Shown here in pieces: positions 13,101 to 21,219 of a DNA stretch of 64,000 nucleotides. The position numbers were made by a program, and so were the translations under genes. Numbering within the stretch: the first letter of the stretch is position 1; the number at the start of each line of letters is the position of its first letter. The stretch comes from Hormiphora californensis (taxonomy: Eukaryota > Ctenophora > Tentaculata > Cydippida > Pleurobrachiidae): positions 2,748,552 to 2,812,551 of the forward strand of contig CM035356.1 in assembly GCA_020137815.1 (NCBI GenBank). The letters run 5' to 3'. The notes beneath the pieces were generated by a model. That model was given only the letters and a program-made list of their open reading frames with translations. It was not told the origin of the DNA and made no database searches.

Positions 13101-16100
13101 TACTAACCTGCCATTGAGAGCCATGCCTCCCCCTACTAACCTGCCATAGAGAGCCATGCCTCCCCCTACTAACCTGCCATAGAGAGCCATGCCTCCCCCT
13201 ACTAACCTGCCATAGAGAGCCATGCCTCCCCCTACTAACCTGCCATAGAGAGCCATGCCTCTACATCCCCCTACTAACCTGCCATTGAGAGCCATGCCTC
13301 CCTCCCCCTACTAACCTGCCATAGAGAGCCATGCCTCTACATCCCCCTACTAACCTGCCATTGAGAGCCATGCCTCCCCCTACTAACCTGCCATTGAGAG
13401 CCATGCCTCCCTCCCCTACTAACCTGCCATTGAGAGCCATGCCTCCCTCCCCTACTAACCTGCCATTGAGAGCCATGCCTCCCTCCCCTACTAACCTGCC
13501 ATAGAGAGCCATGCCTCCCCTACTAACCTGCCATTGAGAGCCATGCCTCCCCCTACTAACCTGCCATTGAGAGCCATGCCTCCCTCCCCTCCTAACCTGC
13601 CATTGAGAGCCATACATCCCCCACTAACCTGCCATAGAGAGCCATGCCTCTACATCAACAATAGCAGCACGATGCTTGTAGATGTGATCCAGGGCACACT
13701 CCGTCTTTCCACCCTCTGCCATGATGGACGCCTCGTACATTAGTAACTCAGAGAACTCGTAGTCAGCTGGCTTACCCTGGGAGAGAAAGAGTTATGGTAA
13801 CCATGGTAACTGTTCGATACCAGCAATTCTTCTTTCCGGTCGATAGAAGATAAGTCGGTTTGGTATAACAGTGGTACATGGTAATTCAGTACCCGTTGTC
13901 TAATAGGATGATCACAGAGCCTCCCTCGAGCTGTGCCCCACGGGTACATGATTCAAATACTCGTCGGTATTCACTATTAGGGGGTAGCACAGTAGCAGTA
14001 ATGAGTATATTGGGGGGGGTGCAGCCCCAAAAAAAATCAAACTTTTTCCGAAACCCAGGGTATGGTTGGTTTTTTTTGGTCGTTTTTGGTTGAAATTTCT
14101 TTGATTTTTTTGGTCGTTTTTGATTTTTTAATTTTTTTGGTCGTTTTTGATTTTTTTTGATCGTTTTTGATTTTTTTTGAATTTTTTTGATCGTTTTTGA
14201 ATTTTTTTTGATCGTTTTTTATTTTTTAAATGTTTAATGTTTTTTGGTCGTTTTTGATTTTTTTTGATCGTTTTTGATTTTTTTTGAATTTTTTTGATCG
14301 TTTTTGAATTTTTTTGATCGTTTTTGATTTTTAAATGTTTAACACGGTCGCTTGTAGTGGGAAAACGGTAATGGAAAACGAAGATACAGTAAGACGACGC
14401 GCAACCGTGACCAATCAGGGCGCTAGTACGTGCTGACACATGAACTTTTTGCCGCGCGTTATGCACCGTGCGCGTCTCCTTACTGTATTTTCATTACGGT
14501 AATTTGACTACAAGCAGCACTGTGATGTTGAACAAAAAAGTTCAAAAAAAATAAAAAACGATCAAATAAAATAAAAAACGATCAAAAAAGTTCAAAAAAA
14601 ATAAAAAACGATCAAAAAAAATCAAAAAAGATCAAAAAAAATCAAAGAAGATCAAAAAAAGTCAAAAAAAATCAAAAACGACCAAAAAAAATCAACACTT
14701 TTGAAAATCCAGGGTATGGTTGGTTATTTTTTGGGCTGCACCCCCCCCCCCTATATTATGAATCAGAAAATGACTCCACACAACAGTAGCAATGATGTTA
14801 CATGTGGCAACTATTTGGGGGAAATGAGATCTCCAGTATGTGTGGTCAATTGAATCATGTGTATAGTGTGTCTCTCATGCGTCAATACACATGTTGTGGA
14901 GCGGACAAGAACTCAGGTGAATTCGCAACATGTGTTGTTCTGAAATTTTTCCAGTTGTCTCACAAAATACTGCCCTCTCCGAACATGTCAGTAGTATTGA
15001 TATGTTCCAGGAGCAGATGAAAGTGTTGGGGAATGGAACATTTATTACCTCAGATAGGATTCGTTAGACTAAAACATTTCTTACCTCCTGCGTCTTCCTG
15101 AATGTTTGGAGGACATTTAGAGCATCTTCATAGTCGCCCATAACGTGTAGGGAGATGGCATATCCTATCCAGCCGGCCCTCTGGTTAGCTCGCAACATTA
15201 GTAGTTGTCTCCGTGTGATCTGAGATGGGGAAACAGGGTCTATAATGGAATCCAATGAGGTGTCTCAGGACGGGGTTTATAATGGAGAAGGGGTTTAGAA
15301 AGTGGCCCGGTTTAGAGGCCCCAGGCCCCAGAGTGTTTAGAAAGATGAAGAAAAGGATAGTGGTAACAAAATGAATACCTTGTAGCCGTCCAAGTCTCGA
15401 GTTTGGATTTGCAATAGGGATAAATCTCTCAGAATCTGTAAATTATCCTTGTCCCACCTGAAACCAATCCAATTTAAAACTTTCTTGTACAATTACTTCA
15501 AAACAATTGAAAGTTATGATTAGTACCTGAGAGCGTTCCTATAACACTTGATAGCCTCTTCATATTTCTTATCACTTCTTTGGAGCAGTCCGAATACATG
15601 CCAACACACATGGCTCCTCAGGTTGTTTCTCAGTCCTCTCTTTACATTGTCATAAGCCTCCACCTTTCGACCCAGACAGTTCAACGTGAGGCCCATCATA
15701 GCGAGGGTTTCTGGAAAATGAGGAAAAGGGTTGGAGAAAAGTGTGGATTTAAAGTTGATATTTCAGATCTTTAGGAAATGACCAAAGTTACCTCCATGTT
15801 CCTGGAATTTGGAGTTGGAAAGGATCTGCCGGGCGTGCTTGAGGCCGTTTTTATACTGCTTGTTTTCGTAACATTTCTGAAAAAAAAAGTATAAAAAGTG
15901 TGTCAGAAGTGGGATTTGAACCCACGCCCACATTCGTGGACCAGAATTCTCATTCATTTGAATGCAAGAGGTGAATCTTGAGTCTGGCGCCTTAGACCAC
16001 TCGGCCATCCTGACATGTTGAAATGCGGAATTGCGCAGTATTAATACGCATGTAAAACCCTAACTCTGAATCACACAAAATCCTTGAAATGTTCCGTTGG

Positions 16101-16413
16101 TAATGTGAGAACTAAAATGAATAGCTAATTAAGAGCATTAATTAGTTAATAAGCATGTGCATTAAGCAACTACGGAGAGCTAAATGATGTCTCTGACAAC
16201 TCTACATAATAAGGTGGGCGCGCGGTAGACCCCCCGAGAGGCAGTGATCAGCGCCCTCCACCCATGGTGCACTGGGTGACAGGGTCCCGAAACCTGCAGC
16301 AGTCTGTCACGTCACCTCCCAATCTTTGACACTTCACTGACTTGTGACGTCATTGTACTCACCAGTATCCTCTTGAAGAGGGCGTTTTCCTTTGGAGGCA
16401 GATCCTTAGCCAT
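5153..16413 (-). CDS. NAA15: NAA15, auxiliary subunit of the NatA N-terminal acetyltransferase
   Basis: Complete gene of 19 exons (high to low): 16363-16413, 15792-15876, 15527-15710, 15379-15457, 15085-15219, 13629-13776, 12651-12770, 12289-12491, 12040-12109, 8163-8332, 7742-7894, 7401-7520, 7209-7326, 7021-7125, 6628-6927, 6036-6134, 5732-5875, 5512-5603, 5153-5293. All phases agree and give exactly 838 residues; human NAA15 has 866. It starts [17 protein letters not shown], in a good Kozak context, matching the family N-terminus. TPR-type helices include [14 protein letters not shown] and LNEMQCMWF; a Lys-rich linker [15 protein letters not shown] lies near the middle. The protein is the ribosome-anchored TPR scaffold for catalytic NAA10. 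No frame break was found in 839 codons. Introns 1, 5, 6, 9, 10 and 15 carry tRNAs, a mobile element, minisatellites or nested genes, described separately. Confidence 0.97.
6183..6256 (-). tRNA. tRNA-Ile (AAU anticodon), copy 1
   Basis: 74 nt cloverleaf on the minus strand: 7 bp acceptor stem GGCCGTG/CGTGGCC with G-U pairs, A box TAGCTCAGTTGG, anticodon loop CTAATAA, B box GGTTCGAGCCC, discriminator A. A T5 run follows the 3' end. It lies in NAA15 intron 15 on the host's strand. Confidence 0.96.
6350..6423 (-). tRNA. tRNA-Ile (AAU anticodon), copy 2
   Basis: Identical to copy 1 and 167 bp from it. The flanks are near-identical (GGAATGATT then a T run on the minus strand), so it arose by recent tandem duplication. 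Confidence 0.96.
6516..6589 (-). tRNA. tRNA-Ile (AAU anticodon), copy 3
   Basis: Identical to copies 1 and 2, 166 bp after copy 2, with the same trailer and T-run terminator. Confidence 0.96.
7921..8157. repeat. 31 bp minisatellite in NAA15 intron 10
   Basis: Seven or eight units of 31 bp (CTACAATACCATATTTGGGC followed by ATTACTACCTG), differing at one or two sites. On the minus strand each unit contains TAGCAGGTAGTAATG, which resembles both an acceptor (TAGCAG) and a donor (CAGGTAGTA). The array fills the intron between exons 8163-8332 and 7742-7894. Confidence 0.95.
8335..8450. repeat. Short tandem repeat of GGGGTTTTAGATTGGAGAGGA
   Basis: About four imperfect copies of a 20-30 bp purine-rich unit (GGGGTTTTAGATTGG) directly next to the NAA15 exon ending at 8332, inside the long intron 9. 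Confidence 0.75.
8768..9568 (+). CDS. Secreted protein, family not firmly recognised, nested in NAA15 intron 9
   Basis: Intronless 266-residue frame starting in a CCCGCCATGCC context. Residues 1-17 ([17 protein letters not shown]) form a clear signal peptide. The body begins [16 protein letters not shown] and has motifs [26 protein letters not shown] and [10 protein letters not shown], then a C-terminal part with three Cys (IYCNP, DCSFPTC). No transmembrane segment follows the signal. The conserved look (Trp, Gly and Asn-Pro turns) suggests a folded extracellular domain with a disulfide-bonded C-terminus. I do not assign a family or function. It sits wholly inside an intron of NAA15 on the opposite strand, with the next nested gene about 300 bp downstream. 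Confidence 0.8.
   Translation: MPLYICLAILVVGPVLGYPPRRAPSWHLAMNINPADGHIFGFTEGWATGNQIGTKNNSLTMDYLDHFVWMEPANYIAIVRHQFGVIDAVKVFRFRYWGLSLLARFQEMDPGRRVVSDGGPIQVEIAHDAKNIPTDPIFGVGGELAFNWRYTENGHRIVLTGGHLSEEDSMDSNTRGLGNDIYCNPLIGETLANGAGAFDISVIQDCSFPTCTGYQLMGTDQRSPVRLKNGPVFGNYAIYIAEDSSWFPGPGEELQGVVSPYKTWAE
9872..11968 (+). CDS. APMAP / strictosidine synthase-like beta-propeller protein, nested in NAA15 intron 9
   Basis: Seven exons join in phase: 9872-10016, 10279-10468, 10747-10869, 10929-11050, 11159-11338, 11522-11651, 11818-11968, giving 346 residues (human APMAP has 416). The N-terminus has one membrane anchor ([18 protein letters not shown]), giving type II topology. Family landmarks follow in order: [47 protein letters not shown], a Tyr-Arg-Ile-x-Arg motif, [15 protein letters not shown] and GEYWFGL. 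These define the strictosidine synthase-like six-bladed propeller, whose animal members include APMAP, an integral membrane protein with arylesterase activity. The substrate here is unknown. Exon 1 is the least certain part. Nested antisense in an NAA15 intron. Confidence 0.87.
10080..10137. repeat. (CT)n microsatellite
   Basis: Pure CT run in intron 1 of the APMAP-like gene. Confidence 0.95.
11382..11497. repeat. (TCTGTC)n microsatellite
   Basis: About 19 perfect hexamers filling the intron before exon 11522-11651 of the APMAP-like gene, directly upstream of the acceptor. Confidence 0.95.
12118..12174. repeat. (TTTG)n microsatellite
   Basis: About 14 perfect tetramers immediately next to the acceptor of the NAA15 exon 12040-12109. 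On the sense strand it reads CAAA, so it is not a polypyrimidine tract. Confidence 0.95.
13045..13660. repeat. Minisatellite amplified from an NAA15 exon-intron boundary
   Basis: About 19 units of 29-38 bp (core CTAACCTGCCATAGAGAGCC then ATGCCT plus a C-rich spacer). The last unit at 13620-13655 is the real 3' end of NAA15 exon 13629-13776 with its donor, so each unit is a copy of exon end plus 5' splice site (CAG|GTTAGT on the minus strand). Variants are ATAGAG versus ATTGAG. Confidence 0.95.
14012..14751. mobile_element. G-run-ended mobile element, copy A, in NAA15 intron 5
   Basis: 740 bp flanked by a perfect 6 bp duplication TATATT (14006-14011 and 14752-14757). The ends are inverted: a G run then TGCAGCCC at the left, GGGCTGCA then a C run at the right. 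The subterminal parts hold CAGGGTATGGTTGG. The interior is an AT-rich array of TTTTTTTGATCGTTTTTGA-like units, in opposite polarity on the two sides. No coding capacity. The middle (14343-14524) is a separate nested insertion. Copy B at 34911 has the same ends in the opposite orientation. Confidence 0.88.
14343..14524. mobile_element. Nested inverted-repeat element inside copy A
   Basis: 182 bp present in copy A but absent from copy B, where the flanks join as AAATGTTTAATGTTGAAC. Its ends are inverted (CACGGTCGCTTGTAGT against CACAGTGCTGCTTGTAGT), and the arms continue through CGGTAATG and ATACAGTAAG. Any target duplication is at most 1 bp as aligned. Confidence 0.75.
15901..16014 (-). tRNA. 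tRNA-Leu (CAA anticodon) with intron
   Basis: 114 nt on the minus strand. The acceptor stem GTCAGGA pairs with TTCTGAC, with discriminator A. The D arm reads TGGCCGAGTGGTCTAAGGC, the anticodon is CAA in GACTCAAGA, an intron of about 30 nt follows, then a long variable arm and the TPsiC arm GTGGGTTCAAATCCCAC. A T run follows the 3' end. It matches animal intron-containing tRNA-Leu(CAA) and lies in NAA15 intron 1 on the host's strand. Confidence 0.96.
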
Positions 16414-16661
16414 GGCGGCCTATATAATGGGCGAGGAATGTTAGAGGGTGGGGGATGGTAAGGTTTAGATCGGCTAAGTTAAATCAGAGAAGGGCTGAAA
16501 AACAACAACACGGATATCTGTTCGTCACATCTCTCTCTCTTTCTTTTAAAACAAAGTTGGAACATTTCAAATACATATTACAGTAAAATTAATCACAGCG
16601 ACAAATCACCAAACACTCCTACAAATTCCGAGATCTAAGACCAGATATATATCTCCCCTCT

Positions 16662-19630
16662 TCAATCATCCTCAGAGCTTTCCTCATCCGCCTCCTCTAA
16701 CCACGTAACAAACCTCTCTATCCTCTCCTTGATATCCTCCTCACACCCCCTAGACCAGGCCAGGATACTCCCCTCATCCAACACATCCAGATCGTATAAA
16801 GAGTGAAGAATACTCTGCACATCATCCACCCTCTCCATCTCTACCGCCCAGGTAGCTACCTCCTCCAGTATCACTGTCTCTGTCTGCCTGTCCCCCGCTA
16901 ACTTGATGAAGAGCGGTGCAAAGTACTCCGCGTGGGATCTGAACTGTGCAACTGAGCCACTCATCTCGAGTAGAGCCCGGGTAACATGTATCAGCTGATC
17001 CCACACACTGACATTATACGCGTGTTTACTAGCGTTAACTTCTATCAGAACTCCGTCCACATCCTTCCTTATCAAATACCCCGCTTTAAAGCTAGTCCAG
17101 CACCTCCCCATAAAACCCTACTTCTTGATCCGGTTCCGAGGGTACGGGTGTGCTATCACTACTATCGCTTAGCAACACATCCCCTCTATCTCCCAACACT
17201 CTCCTTATCCCGCAGCAATACCCAACCCTATCCTCCCCATCACTCTCGTACACCTGACCCCAATGGTCCACACCCAGGACTTCATGGGTGGATGGTGGGG
17301 AGTTACCGTCCTCGCTACACCTCGTCTCCTCGCTATCATTACTACACTCACTTTCCGTTCTGTGGGGCGATCTAACAGGGGCAGTGACACGAGTACCCCT
17401 CTTCAGAGTGATATTAGGGACCCACTGTGGTGTCATAGGATAGGATACAATCAGGGGTGATAACAGTCCCCTCTTTTACTGTTACACCACTACACAACAC
17501 CTGCTCCGTCGATGGTACAGTTTCGTTCTATTGTCACTTCGTCCCAAATGTGAGAGTTCCTGATCACGCACCCTGATTTTATCTCACATTTTGTGCCAAT
17601 GACACTGTCACTAACGGTACTCTCTCTTCCTAGGGTGCTCTCAGGGCCGACAATGACGTTCTTCTCTATCTGTGCTTTGTAGTTCTTGGCCGAGTGAGAG
17701 AGGTAGACCCCGTCACCACGGTATATGTATTGGTCCTGTGGAGGGGGGAGAGGTATTAGTGTTACTGATCACGAAATAAAAACCAGAAAATCTGAACAGA
17801 CAACAAAAAAGATTCTTTTAAAATCCACTAATCACTATACTACTGACCCATTAAAACCCACTATCCCCTAACACAACTCCCTAGTCCCTACCTGTGATGG
17901 TCTGTCAGGCACGACTGGGTAGACCCACCGGCCCATGATATCATGTGCTACACTGTGGTACGTCCACAGATTACACACTCTAGCAGCGTAGCTGTGTCCC
18001 AGTGTGTGCATATAGATCGTCTCTGTACACAACTCCTCGTCACCTGGGGAGAGGGGAGAGTGCTGTCACCTGGGCGAGATGGAGAGAGGATTATAGAGTC
18101 TTGTCACCTGTTATAGGGGGGAGAGGGAGGTAGAGAGATGATAGGGTCCTGGGGGGGGGGGGGGAGAGAGAGGATAGAGCTGCCTTAATGAATAGGAAAG
18201 TGGGGGAGACACGGGTTGGGAGAAAGAGAGAAGTTTTCAATTAATACAACAATCACACACACACACTTCATAATTCTCCATCGCTGAGTACTACAACAAT
18301 CACACATACCTCCTCCTACTGTACTACCACAGTACCTGTTATTCCCTTAATAAAAGACTCCATATCCTGGATATCAAAGTGATCACCAAACCGGGTGGGA
18401 ACATGTGCCTCGCAGATAATCACATACGTGTTCATCAGGTCATACCTGACATAGGGTTAGAAGGGGGAGTTAGAAGGGCGGATTATAAGGGGTTATGGGG
18501 AGGATTATAATAGGTGTTGGGACACCTAAAATTGGGTCTAATCTACTTGCTTGCCTCACCTAAAATCCACACAATCGTGCAAATTGAAGAGTTCCAACTC
18601 GTATTCGAATCGTTTACTGTTAGCGTTCTGGTATCTGAGTAGCTGATTGGTTTCAGGGTCCACACACACAACAAGGTCATCCTCCTGGCCTCGGGTAGGG
18701 TGACCTGGCATTACCTGGTGGGGGGGGGGGGGGCTGGTGTTACCTAGATAGTGGAGGGAGCTAGTGAGTGGCATTACCTGTGAAGATGGGGGAGCAATAT
18801 TGTATTATTTAGGGAAGGGGTGGAGCTGGCATTACCTGTGGATGGGAGCAGGTAATACCTAGCAAGTAGCAAGATAGCTGGCATTACAAGGTGGGGGGGT
18901 TAGCCTTGGTATTAGTATTATTATAATATATGGCAAACCAGAGTGCAATAGCTTGGTGTTTAGATTCTCACCTTCTTCAGTATAACGGTCATAATGGCAT
19001 CCTTATCTCGAGCCCTGTTACTCTGGTGAGCCTCCATTGCTGACCTTATATCCATATTAGATACCAAGTCACCTGATGATAGTAGCGGGGTATTAGGTAT
19101 TTAGTGGTGGGGTATTAGTTAATCAGGGGCGGGGGTATACTAAACAACAGTGGGGTATTAGTAAACCATTGTGGAGACGGCCTCAAAGAAGAAGAAGAAA
19201 CCCTATGGCAAGTATAACACTAAAAAACGTTATAAAACCATCCTGAGCTGATCCAGTTGAGGTATTTACCTGTTACTAGAACGAAAGGACCTCTAATAAC
19301 TCCATCCACACTCAGCTCCCTCATTGCATCTCCCAAACTCTCACAATTCTCACTATTCAGGGCCATATTCCTGATAGTCAGCCTCCTATCTCCCCCATAA
19401 GTCTCCTTGATATGCTCATCGATCTGGTCAGCATGGGAACAACTCAGGAGAATGAGGTCCCAGAACCCGTTGTCCACCAGGTGGGAGATGGTGTAGTCTA
19501 GCAGTGGTTTATTGGCCAAGGGTAGGAGACACCGGGGCTTATCGAGGGTGATGGGTTTGAAGCGAGAGTTGAAGGAATCCGCTACTATAACGGCTTGTCG
19601 TGGTATCTCCTCTTGAGTTGGCATTCTCAT
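16662..19630 (-). CDS. EIF2B5: EIF2B5, epsilon (catalytic) subunit of eIF2B, with three frame breaks
   Basis: Six exons: 19270-19630, 18972-19072, 18560-18714, 18336-18445, 17892-18043, 16662-17735. eIF2B epsilon exchanges GDP for GTP on eIF2 in translation initiation. The N-terminus is the pyrophosphorylase-like fold (AVIVADSFNSRFKPITLDKP, then PLANKPLLDYT), followed by left-handed beta-helix hexapeptides (SDSVIGTKCEIKSG, VGPNITLKRGT). The C-terminal W2/HEAT domain ends WLEEADEESSEDD, nearly identical to the human end (EEAEEESSEDD). Two Met codons open exon 1 (MRMPT). The last exon has three +1 frame breaks, near 17501-17504, 17416 and 17091-17094. Removing one base at each gives an integral 649 residues (human 721). 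No alternative intron explains them well. Confidence 0.93.
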
Positions 19631-20024
19631 TGCTATAACAGGGTGATAGAGAGGTCAGAGGAACATGAAGAGAGAGGGGAGGGAGGGGAACATGAGGTTT
19701 AGGGAGAGGAGTAAATTGGAGCTGGAGAAACATGAAGAGAGGTCCATGGAGAGGGGAAGAAGGGGAAGCAGGGGTTTGAGCAGAAGAGAATGGAGGTCCA
19801 GGCCGGGGAGGGAGAGGGGAGTAACCGCCTACAATGTGGACTGTGGTCCAGGGAAGGGGAGTGTATTATAGGTGGGGAGAATGTGGTCCAGAACACAGAA
19901 AATAAAACTCGGTTATTTTCAGCTGAATCCAAATGAAATAAAACTGTAAATCTGTCAAACTTACACGCAAGATTACATACCATGATATGATAATTATTAT
20001 TACACGCCCAATAAATTAAAATGT

Positions 20025-20964
20025 TTAGTAAGTATAAGATGAGGGAAGAACTTGGGAGATATGTTTTGATCCCCTGATGTTTGGCAGAAGTCCAGCATTA
20101 GGTACTACATTCCAGTGTAGAGATAACTTGATATCCCGTCCCCTCAGGTGGGATCCTGTAAATTGTATTTGGTAATTAAAGAATGATTTAGTAATACTAA
20201 AACTCAATTAACATATTGTAACATCTTTTTGAGCACGCCAAGTGGTCCGGCAAGTGAAAACACATGGAAGAGTTGAATTAGAATCGGTTATCGAAGACAA
20301 AACACATACCGTCATCAAAGAAGCTGTATTTAGTTCGTAGGTTCTTAACATCCACAAGAGGGTTGTCTCCCCTCATTACAATCTTATCCCACAACACTAC
20401 CTGGAACATAATATATTGTTATTGGGGTTTCATTTCAACTGTACATTCTAAATGTACTCATCATATTGTGTGATATTCATGACATATAATTGGTCAGACA
20501 AAAGATCTCTACAGAACACATCTCTCTCGTCTCCCTCTCTATCTATCTATCTCTCCAAAACATTTCTCTCTCTCCCCACCTGGTTGACAGAGTTGTCCTC
20601 GTTTGTATACTCAGCCACCATGTACAGGAAGATCATCTTCACATTCCAGTGGAAGGAATCAGTCATATCAACAGCTAAATTGTAGTTAATTAGAGCTAGG
20701 TCCAGGTAGTCCCGTCTACCTGTCATGTGATCGGGCTGGTGGCGGACATCAACCTTGTTTACCTGGGGAGGGATTGTTACCTTCCTGCTCCTTCATAAAA
20801 CTTGCCATTGAGTGTTTGTGTTTATGAAGGAGTAATACCTTGATTTCAAATTCCGGTTCTACTTTGATGTGTAGAGTAGTGATAAAGAGAAGTCCTGCAC
20901 AGATAGCCAAAACAGATAGGGAGTTGGCGAGGATCACATTGGCTCGAGATGTTAGATTGTTCAT
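20025..20964 (-). CDS. SPCS3: SPCS3, signal peptidase complex subunit 3
   Basis: Four exons (20839-20964, 20580-20762, 20310-20400, 20025-20155) give 176 residues; the human protein has 180. It starts [18 protein letters not shown] with one N-terminal membrane anchor ([16 protein letters not shown]) and a lumenal body. Conserved blocks are [32 protein letters not shown] and [19 protein letters not shown]3 (yeast Spc3 family) is an essential ER-membrane subunit of the complex that removes signal peptides. It lies between EIF2B5 and RAB3GAP1 on the same strand. All splice phases agree. Confidence 0.96.
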
Positions 20965-21219
20965 TGTCTCTACAAATAGACAGATAGAGAGATTACTGAA
21001 ACAAAGATCACAACTTTTAGAGTGCAGAAAACCAAAAGACGTAAAAATTGAAATCCAAATTTAACACACTGTAACTTGATACACATGAAACACAAACGTT
21101 AATTAATACCGGTACGACATGCAAGAAATTGTCGCCACCCTCTCTCTCTATTTGTCTTGCTCGATCCTGTCTCATCACCCAGTTCGAACAACACACCACG
21201 GAACAACAACATCAAGAGA

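Noticed and set aside
12750-13617. Minus-strand frames with [11 protein letters not shown] repeats
   Set aside because: The unit is in frame by chance (33 bp). The true exon 6 frame differs (EAWLSMAG) and exons 6 and 7 join in phase directly.
17480-17504. A 22 nt GT-AG intron as explanation of the first EIF2B5 break
   Set aside because: It would restore the frame, but it would remove VLCSGVT, which aligns with the conserved LLC segment, and 22 nt is implausibly short.
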